Shown here: positions 19,060 to 28,080 of the stretch, piece by piece
How positions within the stretch are numbered: position 1 is the first letter of the stretch
Layout: each line of letters opens with the position of its first letter
Assembly: GCF_014324365.1 (NCBI RefSeq)
Contig: NZ_QEIG01000007.1
Coordinates: 62,001-126,000, forward strand
Length of the DNA: 64,000 nt
Source of the DNA: Algoriphagus sp. AK58
GTDB taxonomy: Bacteria; Bacteroidota; Bacteroidia; Cytophagales; Cyclobacteriaceae
Reading direction: 5' to 3'
Notes under the pieces: generated by a model
What the model was told of the DNA's origin: nothing
The model's database searches: none
Seen by the model: only the letters and a program-made list of their open reading frames with translations
Position numbers and translations under genes: made by a program

Positions 19060-20637
19060 ATGGCAGAAGTAAGACCTGATGAAGTTTCGGCAATCCTGAG
19101 AGAACAACTCGCGGGTGTCAGAACTGAAGCCGAACTTGAAGAAGTAGGTACAGTCCTCCAAGTAGGGGACGGTGTAGCTCGAATCTATGGACTTTCCAAA
19201 GCCCAAGCTGGTGAATTGCTCGAATTCGACAATGGAATGAAGGCAATGGTACTCAACTTGGAAGAGGACAATGTAGGTGCCGTATTGTTTGGAGATTCCA
19301 AAGAAATCAAAGAAGGCGATACTGTAAAGAGAACTAAGAAAATTGCTTCTATCAATGTAGGCGAAGGCATGCTTGGTCGAGTAGTGGATACCTTGGGTAA
19401 CCCAATCGATGGCAAAGGCCCTATCACAGGAGAGCTTTATGAAATGCCTTTGGAGCGTAAAGCACCTGGGGTAATCTATCGTCAGCCTGTAAACGAGCCG
19501 CTTCAGACAGGTATCAAGTCTATCGATGCGATGATTCCAATCGGTCGTGGTCAGCGTGAACTTGTCATCGGTGACCGTCAGACAGGTAAGACTGCTGTGG
19601 TAATCGACACGATCATCAACCAAAAAGAATTTTACGATAAAGGCGAGCCTGTATTCTGTATTTATGTAGCCATCGGACAGAAGGCTTCTACAGTGGCAGG
19701 TATCGTTTCTGCCTTGGAAAAAGGCGGAGCTCTCCCTTACACCGTAGTCGTAGCTGCCCCTGCTTCTGACCCTGCACCTATGCAGTTCTTCGCTCCGTTT
19801 GCAGGTGCTGCGATCGGTGAATTCTTCCGTGACACCGGACGTCCTGCTTTGGTGGTTTATGATGACCTTTCCAAGCAGGCTGTTGCGTATCGTGAAGTGT
19901 CTCTTTTGTTGAGAAGACCTCCGGGACGTGAAGCTTATCCGGGTGACGTATTCTACTTGCACTCAAGATTGCTCGAAAGAGCTGCTAAAATCAATAAATC
20001 TGATGCCATTGCCCAGCAGATGAACGATCTTCCTGAATCTATTCGTCCTCTGGTTAAAGGTGGTGGATCTTTGACTGCACTCCCTATCATCGAAACTCAG
20101 GCAGGTGACGTTTCTGCCTACATCCCGACTAACGTAATCTCTATTACCGATGGTCAGATCTTTTTGGAGACCAACCTCTTCAACTCCGGTATCCGTCCTG
20201 CGATCAACGTAGGTATCTCCGTATCCCGAGTAGGTGGTAACGCGCAGATCAAATCGATGAAGAAAGTAGCGGGTACTCTGAAGTTGGATCAGGCACAATT
20301 CCGTGAATTGGAAGCGTTTGCTAAGTTCGGTTCTGACCTAGATGCTTCTACGAAGCGAACCATCGAAAGAGGTCGCCGTAATCAAGAAATCCTGAAGCAG
20401 CCTCAATATGCTCCGGTTTCCGTAGCCCATCAGGTAGCGATCATCTACGCTTCTACCAGAGGCTTGATGGACAGCGTTCCTGTGGAGAAAGCAAGAGCAT
20501 TTGAGAAAGAATTTTACCACCTTCTTGATTCTACTTATCCAGAAGCACTTCAGTTGATTCTGAAAGGAGATATCGACGGTGCCGGAAAAATCCTGGCGAC
20601 AGCAGCTGCTGAATTGGCTCCGAAATACGCTAAATAA
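19060..20637 (+). CDS. atpA: F0F1 ATP synthase subunit alpha
   Basis: The regulatory nucleotide-binding subunit of F1. The 525 residues include [13 protein letters not shown] at the N-terminus, the P-loop GDRQTGKTA near residue 171, [20 protein letters not shown] near 266 and [14 protein letters not shown] near 377. The length is usual. Long open frames on the opposite strand here are codon-bias shadows. The genes for beta and epsilon (atpD, atpC) are not in this operon, as is usual in Bacteroidota. Confidence 0.98.
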   Translation: MAEVRPDEVSAILREQLAGVRTEAELEEVGTVLQVGDGVARIYGLSKAQAGELLEFDNGMKAMVLNLEEDNVGAVLFGDSKEIKEGDTVKRTKKIASINVGEGMLGRVVDTLGNPIDGKGPITGELYEMPLERKAPGVIYRQPVNEPLQTGIKSIDAMIPIGRGQRELVIGDRQTGKTAVVIDTIINQKEFYDKGEPVFCIYVAIGQKASTVAGIVSALEKGGALPYTVVVAAPASDPAPMQFFAPFAGAAIGEFFRDTGRPALVVYDDLSKQAVAYREVSLLLRRPPGREAYPGDVFYLHSRLLERAAKINKSDAIAQQMNDLPESIRPLVKGGGSLTALPIIETQAGDVSAYIPTNVISITDGQIFLETNLFNSGIRPAINVGISVSRVGGNAQIKSMKKVAGTLKLDQAQFRELEAFAKFGSDLDASTKRTIERGRRNQEILKQPQYAPVSVAHQVAIIYASTRGLMDSVPVEKARAFEKEFYHLLDSTYPEALQLILKGDIDGAGKILATAAAELAPKYAK

Positions 20638-20647
20638 TCGAAAAGTA

Positions 20648-20669
20648 CCGGTGAGGTCATCCTCACCGG
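20648..20669 (+). promoter_or_regulatory. Intercistronic hairpin between atpA and atpG
   Basis: A 9-bp perfect stem CCGGTGAGG/CCTCACCGG with loop TCAT and no T-run follows. It is probably an mRNA processing or stability element within the operon, not a full terminator. Confidence 0.6.
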
Positions 20670-20696
20670 ATATCTATAAGTACAAAGCAATCACTG

Positions 20697-21569
20697 ATGG
20701 CTAACCTCAAGGAAGTAAAGCAAAGGATCAACTCGGTGGTCTCCACACAGCAGATCACCAAGGCCATGAAAATGGTGTCTGCCGCCAAGCTGAGAAGAGC
20801 TCAGGACAAAATCATTCAGATGCGTCCTTTTTCTCAGAAGTTGACCGCTATTCTTAACAATGTATCGGCTGCTTCCGAAGGAGCAACTGATCTCGTGTAT
20901 GCCCAAAAGCGGGAAGTGAAGAAGGTGCTTTTGATTCCGGTCACTTCTGATAAAGGTCTTTGTGGGGCTTTCAATACCAATGTGATCAAGGCAACCAACT
21001 CTGCGATTCGAGAGCAATTTTCAGGGGTAGAAGTATCGATCATGCCGATCGGTAAAAAGTCTTTTGAATACTTCAAGAAGACAAAATATCCGATCATAGA
21101 TCAGTTTTCCAACCTCTTCCACGACCTTGCCATCGACAATATCCGAGAGGCAGCCAATCATGTGATGGATGCTTTCGTGGCCGGAGATTTTGATCAGGTG
21201 TTTTTGGTGTTCAACGAATTTAAAAACGTGGCCACCCAAATTATCCGTACCGAGCAGTTTTTGCCGATGAGCGCTGAGGAGTCTGTGGTGAAGACCACCA
21301 CTGAAACGGACTATATTCTGGAGCCATCCCGTGAGTTTATCATTCAGGAATTGGTGCCCAAGGCCTTGAGAGTGCAGTTTTACAAGGCTATACTGGAAAG
21401 CAACGCTTCCGAGCACGGTGCCCGTATGACTGCTATGGACAAGGCTACCGAAAATGCCGGTGATTTGCTGAAAGAATTGAAATTGATGTACAACCGTACC
21501 CGTCAGGCAGCCATCACCAACGAGATCCTGGAGATCGTCGCAGGTGCCGAAGCCCTAGGCGGAAAGTAA
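20697..21569 (+). CDS. atpG: F0F1 ATP synthase subunit gamma
   Basis: The central rotor shaft. The 290-residue protein starts ANLKEVKQRINSVVSTQQIT, followed by KAMKMVSAAKLRRAQ, and ends with the second helix of the coiled coil (SEHGARMTAMDKATENA...YNRTRQAAITNEILEIVAG). It is the last gene of the operon and a strong terminator follows. Confidence 0.98.
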   Translation: MANLKEVKQRINSVVSTQQITKAMKMVSAAKLRRAQDKIIQMRPFSQKLTAILNNVSAASEGATDLVYAQKREVKKVLLIPVTSDKGLCGAFNTNVIKATNSAIREQFSGVEVSIMPIGKKSFEYFKKTKYPIIDQFSNLFHDLAIDNIREAANHVMDAFVAGDFDQVFLVFNEFKNVATQIIRTEQFLPMSAEESVVKTTTETDYILEPSREFIIQELVPKALRVQFYKAILESNASEHGARMTAMDKATENAGDLLKELKLMYNRTRQAAITNEILEIVAGAEALGGK

Positions 21570-21592
21570 CCAACAATAGATCCCAAAAGAAG

Positions 21593-21621
21593 ACCACGGC
21601 TCAAAAGGCTGTGGTTTTTTT
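21593..21621 (+). terminator. Terminator of the ATP synthase operon
   Basis: Stem ACCACGGC/GCTGTGGT (8 bp, one G-T pair), 7-base loop and a run of seven T. It lies 24 bp after the atpG stop. Confidence 0.88.
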
Positions 21622-21659
21622 GTGGGGTTTTTCTAAATTGATCTAAAGGTTTTAATAGA

Positions 21660-22714
21660 ATGGTCAATTTACCCGAGGATAGTTTACTTCCTATTCAATT
21701 TTTATCGGCAACATTTAAGAAGACGTCTGCCACTTATAAGTATTATTGGTTCCTTTCTTTGCTTCAATTGTTGGAGGAAGAAGGGTTGAGAATTGAGAAA
21801 AGAAAAATTTTTTCTCGAATGTTATCCAATGCTTGGTATACTGTCAATTACTTCAAAGTTTCTTTTGGAAAACAAGACAAGATTCAGGAATCAATTTCTT
21901 TCTTCCATCGGGAAAGAGGAATTCCAGTGGATTTAAATCAGAATCAGGTATGGAATCTTCTTCTTTCTCTAAAGGATTTCAAATCGGCATCGACGCTTTC
22001 CCATTTCGATAATCAAGTTCCTCATTGGTTCCTTTCACCTTGGTTTCCAAACTTGAAAAGAAATCAGATTTATTTATACACACGTGATCCAAAAAGAAAG
22101 AGCCTATACTTTTTGGATTCTGAACACATCGAGATTAATCCTGATTGGGTTGATTATCTATTGAAAAATTCAGCAATTCTGAAAAGCTTCTGCTTTTGGA
22201 ATTTGAGTCTTTTTTTGCAAAAGCACAATCCCAATGTTCCTGATATTCCGAATAAGCTTATTAAGCCGATCAACAGGAGTAATCTCAATAAAAACAAAGT
22301 GGAGTTTTGGAATCTCTATTTTGATGAGGTAGAAGAGCACAGGTGTATTTATTCCAATTTGACACTTACCAAAGAAAACTATGTTTTAGATCACTTTGTG
22401 CCCTATAACTTTGTTTCCCATAATTTAAACTGGAATTTAGTTCCAGCTCATTCATCCACCAATTCGTCCAAAAGTGATAAGCTTCCAAGGCTGGAGCGAT
22501 TTTCGATCCTTTTTTTGAAATTCAAAAGAGAAGCTTCGAAATCGTTTTGAAGGCATCCCCAAAATCTAAGTTTATTGAGGAATACCTCACCATTTTTCCA
22601 TCAATTGATGGTTTTCTTGATGAGAAGCATGGAAAACAAAGATTCAGAGAAACACTTCAACCATTGATTACCATTGCTCACAATAATGGGTTTGAGTTTT
22701 ATGGGCAAGAATGA
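21660..22714 (+). pseudogene. HNH endonuclease gene with a -1 frameshift near its 3' end
   Basis: The open frame from 21660 ends at 22550 (296 residues). It contains a beta-beta-alpha-metal HNH core: LDHFVPYNF with His245, then Asn259 (NWNLVPA) and Asn268 (STNSSKSDKLP). The zinc-knuckle cysteines often seen in the family are mostly absent. After LPRLERF the reading continues naturally in another frame, giving FDPFFEIQKRSFEIVLKASP and so on to a TGA at 22712-22714. A single missing T in the run at 22500-22503 would restore a product of about 351 residues. This is either a real mutation or a sequencing error. The product probably cuts nucleic acid. It overlaps the next gene, as expected for a two-gene unit. 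Confidence 0.75.
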
Positions 22715-23561
22715 AAACCAATTTTCCCACCTAACCGCCAAAGAGCGGGATTCCCTTTCTTTTCCTGCACGAATTGTGAAGGAAAGAGGTCTATTATTGG
22801 GCGAAGTGTTGGATTTTGGATGTGGATTTGGGAAAGATGTAGAGATTTTGGGGCAACAGGGAGTTAATATCCTAGGCTATGATAAGCATTATTTCCCCCA
22901 TTTTCCTGAGCAAAAGTTTGATACCATCATTTGCTTTTATGTACTGAATGTACTCCTTCCTGAGGAGCAAGCATTGGTCTTGATGGAAATTTCTGCCTTA
23001 CTCAAGCCTTCAGGAAAAGCCTATTTCGCAGTCAGAAGAGATCTTGTCTATGAAGGATTTCGAACGCATAAAATCCATCAAAAACCGACTTTTCAAACCA
23101 ATGTTGTTTTGCCTTTTCGGTCAATCTTCAAAAATGACAGTTGTGAAATTTACGAGTTTCAGCAATACAACCAAGTTCCAAAATCATATTCAGGTTGTCC
23201 ATTTTGTAATCCGGAATCCAAGGCTGAATTGATATTGGAATCAGCTCAAGCCTATTCCATTTTGGATAAATTTCCTGTCAACCCCGGACATGCCCTTATT
23301 ATTCCCAAAAGGCATATTGCTGACTATTTTGAGTTAAGTTTCAAGGAGCAATCCTCCTGCTTGTTTTTGCTCAATGAGGTGAAGAAAAAAATCCAAAAGC
23401 GCTTCAATCCTGAGGGGTTTAACATTGGAATCAACATTGGAGAAAAAGCAGGACAGACTGTTTCCCATGTTCATATTCATTTGATTCCACGATATGCTGG
23501 TGATGTGGACGATCCAAGAGGAGGAGTGAGGGGCGTGATCCCGGAAAGGAAGATGTATTGA
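22701..23561 (+). CDS. Class I SAM methyltransferase fused to a HIT-family hydrolase
   Basis: A 286-residue two-domain protein. Residues about 30-140 form a class I methyltransferase (motif I VLDFGCGFGKD at 37-46, an acidic GYDKHYF after strand 2, FDTIICFYVLNVLLPEEQ and ALLKPSGKAYFAV). Residues about 160-286 are a HIT domain, with a CPFC pair at 166-169, NPGHALIIPKRH and the histidine triad HVHIHL at 256-261. HIT proteins hydrolyse or transfer nucleotidyl groups. The combination suggests processing of a methylated nucleic acid end or nucleotide, but the substrate is unknown. The ATG at 22701 overlaps the restored HNH frame by 14 bp; an ATG at 22686 is an alternative. Confidence 0.88.
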   Translation: MGKNENQFSHLTAKERDSLSFPARIVKERGLLLGEVLDFGCGFGKDVEILGQQGVNILGYDKHYFPHFPEQKFDTIICFYVLNVLLPEEQALVLMEISALLKPSGKAYFAVRRDLVYEGFRTHKIHQKPTFQTNVVLPFRSIFKNDSCEIYEFQQYNQVPKSYSGCPFCNPESKAELILESAQAYSILDKFPVNPGHALIIPKRHIADYFELSFKEQSSCLFLLNEVKKKIQKRFNPEGFNIGINIGEKAGQTVSHVHIHLIPRYAGDVDDPRGGVRGVIPERKMY

Positions 23562-23723
23562 CCTGAGAAACTTTTCCAAAGAAAATTCACTGACAGCTAC
23601 ACTTATTTGAACTCGACATTGCAGAACTCTTGAAAATAATTCTGGAAAAGTGAGCTGATTTTATATTCCTAAGAATGCGATTAACCAAAAGTAATTTACT
23701 AAAAGTTAATTGAGGCTTAGTTC

Positions 23724-23758
23724 AAACCTGGCAGGTCTTAAAGACCTGCCAGGTTTTT
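23724..23758. terminator. Long palindrome / bidirectional terminator
   Basis: Arms of 16 bp, AAACCTGGCAGGTCTT and its exact complement, lie either side of a single A and are followed by TTTTT. It separates the convergent methyltransferase-HIT and SGNH hydrolase genes. It resembles other ACCT...AGGT palindromes in the window (24722, 36711, 36753, 38568). Confidence 0.75.
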
Positions 23759-23778
23759 GACTACGTACCCCATCCCAC

Positions 23779-24414
23779 TTAAAGTCGAATCCTTCTCGCC
23801 ACTACAGCCGCCATGATGCGGAGGCCTTCGGTGTTCGGGTGGACCCCGTCAGGAAGGAGTTCGGGTTTGTCCATCAGCGGGGTGTAGAGATCAATCAGTT
23901 CTGCGCCGGATTTTTGGATGATTTCCATCAGCATCAGGCGCTGTTCGTTGTTCATCACCTCGGGATTGATGCCAAAGTTGACTCGGGTCACAGGCACGGG
24001 CATCACGACATAGACTTTTCCATCCTTGGGCATGTGGGCCCGAAATTCTGCGATCAGGTCAAGATAGTCTTTCACAAAATCGGCTTTGTGGGCCCAGTTT
24101 TGAGGTTTGGAGTCGTTGGTGCCTAGCTTGATGACGACCACATCGGGTTGGAAGTCTTTGACCTGCTGGAATTGGGGTTCGTTCCAATAAGGATAGTCTC
24201 CTTTTTTGAGAAGGGTACGACCGCTGACACCGAAGTTTTTGACCTCGTAGGATTCCCCGAGCAAAGCGGCTACCTGAAGAGGATAGGAATCGGGATTGTC
24301 CCGGCCGGGTCCTTGGGTGATGCTGTTGCCAACGAAGGCAACTTTGATGGGTCTTTGGGAAAAAGCAGATAGACTGGCCAAAAGTGCCAGAAAAAGGAGA
24401 GAGAGTTTACGCAT
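23779..24414 (-). CDS. Secreted SGNH/GDSL hydrolase
   Basis: A 211-residue esterase-type hydrolase exported by an N-terminal signal peptide (MRKLSLLFLALLASLSAFSQ). The SGNH blocks are present: GNSITQG with the nucleophile Ser (block I), the block II glycine (GVSGRTLL), GTND (block III) and DGVHPN with the Asp-His pair (block V). Proteins of this type remove acetyl or acyl groups from sugars. The start at 24414 is chosen because it yields the signal peptide; the frame is open 25 codons further upstream without a plausible start context. Confidence 0.88.
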   Translation of the reverse strand: MRKLSLLFLALLASLSAFSQRPIKVAFVGNSITQGPGRDNPDSYPLQVAALLGESYEVKNFGVSGRTLLKKGDYPYWNEPQFQQVKDFQPDVVVIKLGTNDSKPQNWAHKADFVKDYLDLIAEFRAHMPKDGKVYVVMPVPVTRVNFGINPEVMNNEQRLMLMEIIQKSGAELIDLYTPLMDKPELLPDGVHPNTEGLRIMAAVVARRIRL

Positions 24415-25332
24415 GGTTTTTTGGGCTTTGAAGGGGGAAATTGGTGAATTTTTAGGATTAAGACTAACCGCTGAAATTTTAACCGCCAAGGTCTCAAAGT
24501 AAAAATGAGAGGGCTCGAAGATTTTTTAACCGTGAAGGACAGGAAGGGGAGAGGGATCGAAGGATTCTTTTTTTTACCGCGGAGACACAGAGGGCGCAAA
24601 GTAATTTTTTACCACAGAGGAAAAAGAGAATTAGAATAAGACATTTTTTGAACCTCAGTCTTTTACGTTTCATAGACTTTTTTCAAGAATTCAGAGGTAA
24701 AGCTGACGTTTTTTGGGGGATAACCTTTGAGGTTTTTATAACCTCGAAGGTTTATGTTTTGACTCATCTAAGTGGCGCAGAAGAATTAATAACCGCCAAG
24801 ATCTCATAGTAAAATTGAGAGGGCTCAAAGAGTTCTTTTTTTACCGCGGACTTGACTATCGGAGGTTGGGACGCAGAGATAATTTTGCAAAAGACCACCC
24901 ACGAAGGGGAAAGATGGATTAGAATTGGGATTAATGAAACTTCCATCCTGACTTGTAGGATTTGCCTTTTCGAGTTCACAGAGATAAAAATCTTACGATT
25001 TTCTTCAGAATTGAAATCATCATTGGGGCCCCTGTAAGGGTCAAACTTCAAAATGGCCCGGAGTTTCAACCCCGGGATTGAATTAGAAAGTTAGAATGCA
25101 GCGCTGGATTCCGATTTTGATTTGGAAAACAAAACTCGATTCCAGCGCAATGAAATGGGAACCTTGGCAATGAACAATCTTCAGATTCAATGATCAAGGA
25201 AAAAGGATTATGAGGTATTTGTTTAATAATTGCAGATACGAAAATCCAAAAGAAATATATGTGCATCTCCCTTTTTGGAAGACAAGTCTGTGGCAATCCC
25301 TCACTTTTTAAAATTCCCTCGTAATTTCGTCC
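24415..25332. other. Gene-free stretch with decayed dispersed repeats
   Basis: No convincing gene was found. Two related segments of about 45 bp lie at about 24478-24523 and 24788-24833 (shared core ACCGCCAAG.TCTCA followed by GAGAGGGCTC). Segments reading TTTACCGCGG occur at about 24575 and 24840, and TTTACCACAGAGG lies at about 24608. A palindrome of the ACCTTTGAGGTT type lies at 24722-24752, and a loose inverted repeat with GCGCTGGA/TCCAGCGC arms at 25103-25148. Short open frames here lack coding character. Confidence 0.6.
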
Positions 25333-26163
25333 ATGGCCTTTTTGCAAAAGATGCTTCAAAACCTTTCCTGGCTTTCACTTGACGTGGTAGTCGGAGCGAT
25401 GGCAGGGATGTATTTCTTCATGGAGCTTTTTCACGCCAGTTTACAATGGCCGGCCTATGCACTGCTAGCTTTGGCCGTGTGGAGTATCTATACCCTGGAC
25501 CATCTGATCGATGTGCGAAACCTTCCCCATACATTAGCACCTCGTCGGGTTTTTCACAAAAAGCTTCAAAAGACCCTCTGGATTTTGCTTGGAGTGGCCA
25601 CTATTGGTGGTGCTGTCGGAGCTTTTGCTTGGTTTGGATGGGGGAAAGAACTTCAACTGACCATCATTTTAGCGCTTTTGATTGTGGGTAGTCGGGTGAT
25701 GATCCGAAAAAACGGTCCCGGCTGGATGAAGGAATTTTCGATTGCGGTTTTTTACGTAGTCGGGATTGTTTGGCTGCCACTTCTTAGGGCGGAGTCAGTG
25801 GACATTACCTGGGTTTCTCTACTTTTTTTGCCAGGATATATGTTGCTGGCTTTTCTGAATCTGTTGATGCTTTCCTTTTTGGATCGGGACGAGGATATGA
25901 AGTCAGGCTTTTTTTCGGTGGCTAGCACGATGCCTACCCTAAAAATCATCCAACTTATCCGTCAGCTATCTTTTGGCCTTATTTTTCTTTCCTTAGGGGC
26001 ATTTATCCTATTGCCTTCGTTTTATCGCCCGTTTTCTTGTGTCGTGCTCCTGATGGCATTAGTCCATTACCTTACTTTTTTCCAAAATGGCTTAGCTGTT
26101 CATCAGAAAAGGCAACGAATGGAATTGGCTTTTTGGATCCCTTGGGTGCTCTTTCTACTTTGA
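25333..26163 (+). CDS. Polytopic membrane protein with UbiA-like aspartate motifs
   Basis: A 276-residue protein with about eight predicted helices. Two acidic motifs sit at helix ends: YTLDHLIDVRN near residue 57 and SFLDRDEDMKSG near 183. They resemble the two Asp-rich sites by which UbiA-type prenyltransferases bind prenyl diphosphate through Mg2+, although the first is DxxxD rather than the usual NDxxDxxxD. It could be a divergent UbiA-family enzyme or an unrelated membrane protein. It is convergent with the DUF983 gene, with 2 bp between the stops. Confidence 0.6.
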   Translation: MAFLQKMLQNLSWLSLDVVVGAMAGMYFFMELFHASLQWPAYALLALAVWSIYTLDHLIDVRNLPHTLAPRRVFHKKLQKTLWILLGVATIGGAVGAFAWFGWGKELQLTIILALLIVGSRVMIRKNGPGWMKEFSIAVFYVVGIVWLPLLRAESVDITWVSLLFLPGYMLLAFLNLLMLSFLDRDEDMKSGFFSVASTMPTLKIIQLIRQLSFGLIFLSLGAFILLPSFYRPFSCVVLLMALVHYLTFFQNGLAVHQKRQRMELAFWIPWVLFLL

Positions 26164-26165
26164 GC

Positions 26166-26537
26166 TTACCTTTTTTGCGAAGCATCAGGATCAAATCTGA
26201 CAAAAATGGCCAGCCAAATCGATCGGCTTAACCGATACGTCAGGGGTAAACCCAAGAGTACCACGGCAGTCAATAGACTTAGCAATACCGTCAAAGAGTA
26301 ATCGGGATAAACAATGGTCAAAGCCACCCAAGCTGCAATAAATAGTGCCGTATTGATCGCATAGCTGACAAACATGGCCCCAAAATAGAATCCGGGTTCG
26401 GGTTCGAAAGATTGCTCACAATGAGGACAGTGGGAATGCATCTTAAAGAGACTTCCCGGGCGAAGGATACTTCCGCTTTGAAACAGGTTTCCTTTGCGGC
26501 AGCGGGGGCAACGGAAGGTAAATATACTTTTTAGCAT
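26166..26537 (-). CDS. DUF983 family zinc-ribbon membrane protein
   Basis: A 123-residue protein with an N-terminal zinc ribbon (CPRCRKG at about 10-16, CPHCEQSFEPEPGFYFGAMF at about 37-56) followed by two or three helices. This is the DUF983 pattern, including the conserved PGFYFGAM. The function is unknown. It starts 6 bp after the stop of the ceramidase-like gene and so is probably co-transcribed with it. Confidence 0.85.
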   Translation of the reverse strand: MLKSIFTFRCPRCRKGNLFQSGSILRPGSLFKMHSHCPHCEQSFEPEPGFYFGAMFVSYAINTALFIAAWVALTIVYPDYSLTVLLSLLTAVVLLGLPLTYRLSRSIWLAIFVRFDPDASQKR

Positions 26538-26543
26538 GGGGAA

Positions 26544-27875
26544 TTATTTTCCGGCTTTGGTGATGATGGTGCGGATGAGTTGGTCGAAATAGGATCCGTT
26601 TCCAGGGCCATACCAGTTCATTTCCCTCACTTCATGAAAGTGTTCGTCATAGAGTTCATCGGGAGTGATGTAGCCGATATAGCCCCCATTGAATACAGTA
26701 ACGATTAATTTGAGTCCATGCTGGTCGGCAAGCTTTTCCCACTCTTCATAGAAGACTCCGGACAATTCCCCACTGGAGGCGATGAACAAAATCCGTCCCA
26801 CCTGAGTGATGTCCAAATGTGCGTTGGTGTCACCGACCAGGTAGTTGAATACCCAAGGCCTGATTCTCAACCCGTCCGAGATTCTCAGATGGGGCTCCCG
26901 AAGGGAAATGTCACATCTTGAGTGTAGGATTCTCGGAATTTTGTTGGAGGCAAAATTGGTCATACGCAGCCAAATGACAGAGTCCAGTGCCGCAGCGTAT
27001 TCTTCTACTTTTTCGGGGGTATTTCCTCTGGATTGTGGTCGATGGCTTCCCACTGTACCCGCTGCAAAAAGTGCAAAGTCATAGTCTCGCTCCTCCATCT
27101 TTTGGGTGAGGTATTTGGGATAATCTCCCGAAAGTCCCATGAACTTCGAGCTGAGGCAGGTGGCATGGGCGGAATAGGTAAAGAAAACTGCCTTTTTTCC
27201 ATCCTTTTTGGTGAAGATGACTTGACGCACAAAAGGGTCATACGGTCCGTCTTTGACAAATCGGTTGGAGACGAAATCAGCGGCTTTGGTTTTGCGAAAG
27301 CTCATGGAGGCTGAATCCTCAGAAGCCACTGCTTTCTGAAGTGCCAAAACACTTTTATCTACCAAAAGATCTACCATTTTTTGGTCAAATCCCCCAAATG
27401 CCAATTCCCCTACAGGTCCGGGCATATAGCCACCCAAGCCTGAATGGGTATGTGTTGCAGTAAAAATGACCTGATCTGTGGGAAGTCCGATTTTCTTGAT
27501 TCCTGCTTCTACTGCCTCGGCCAAGGCAGGATGTACGATCAGCAATTCAAAATTGAGCCAAGCGATCCGGGTTTTGCCATTGCTTAGGGTGATGGCTTTG
27601 ACAAAGCTGGAATCTTGGACAAACTCATAAGGTCCTCTCGGGGCGTAGCCCACGAGATCCACAGGTTTGGGTGGGGTGACATTGGCTTTGGCCCAGCCTG
27701 CAAGCCAGATTTCTCCTTCCGAACCTTGCCAAGGCGTGGTCGAAAGTCTGTTGAAGGTTTCCCGGTAAAAATCTTGCTCAGCAATCGGACTTCGGTCTAC
27801 TGTCGTGATCGTGGCTATTGCGATCAAAAGAATCACTCCGAGGAAGTAGGCAAGAAATTTAAGTAGGCGAGACAA
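26544..27875 (-). CDS. Neutral/alkaline ceramidase N-terminal domain protein
   Basis: A 443-residue protein with an N-terminal membrane anchor or uncleaved signal (about 5-26). The ceramidase-type catalytic region follows: WLAGWAKANVTPPKPVDLVGY near 55, IFTATHTHSGLGGYMPGP near 137 with the zinc-type His-x-His, and YSAHATCL near 240. It corresponds to the N-terminal domain of neutral ceramidases, which hydrolyse the amide of ceramide, and lacks their C-terminal domain. Many Bacteroidota make sphingolipids, and a fatty-acid hydroxylase lies at 32296. The substrate remains inferred. Confidence 0.82.
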   Translation of the reverse strand: MSRLLKFLAYFLGVILLIAIATITTVDRSPIAEQDFYRETFNRLSTTPWQGSEGEIWLAGWAKANVTPPKPVDLVGYAPRGPYEFVQDSSFVKAITLSNGKTRIAWLNFELLIVHPALAEAVEAGIKKIGLPTDQVIFTATHTHSGLGGYMPGPVGELAFGGFDQKMVDLLVDKSVLALQKAVASEDSASMSFRKTKAADFVSNRFVKDGPYDPFVRQVIFTKKDGKKAVFFTYSAHATCLSSKFMGLSGDYPKYLTQKMEERDYDFALFAAGTVGSHRPQSRGNTPEKVEEYAAALDSVIWLRMTNFASNKIPRILHSRCDISLREPHLRISDGLRIRPWVFNYLVGDTNAHLDITQVGRILFIASSGELSGVFYEEWEKLADQHGLKLIVTVFNGGYIGYITPDELYDEHFHEVREMNWYGPGNGSYFDQLIRTIITKAGK

Positions 27876-28009
27876 GGGATTTACGATTTACGAATGACGA
27901 TTTTAGATTTAAAACACTTGCTTGTACTTCAGATATTATCGCGGAAATCAAATCTCCTTGAACTTTTAAAAGTGAACTTGAATCTCTAACCTCGGTGCCC
28001 TAAGAGTGG

Positions 28010-28080
28010 CCTAACTCGCGGATATCAACTCGACCCTTGAACGACGAACTCCGAACCTCGAATTCTGAACTCCGAACAGG
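28010..28080. repeat. GAACTCCGAA/GAACCTCGAA-type dispersed repeat
   Basis: Short near-copies of GAACT(C)CGAA and GAACCTCGAA are strung together just after the purM stop. Related strings lie at 33095-33175, 44690-44772 and 49490-49512. Confidence 0.55.

Noticed and set aside
19045..19962. 305-codon open frame on the - strand opposite atpA
   Set aside because: It lies wholly against the highly conserved atpA frame and its translation is rich in Arg, Ser and His with no domain pattern; it is a codon-bias shadow.
25066..25359. 97-codon - strand open frame in the gene-free stretch
   Set aside because: It crosses the start of the gene at 25333, has an uneven composition and overlaps decayed repeats.
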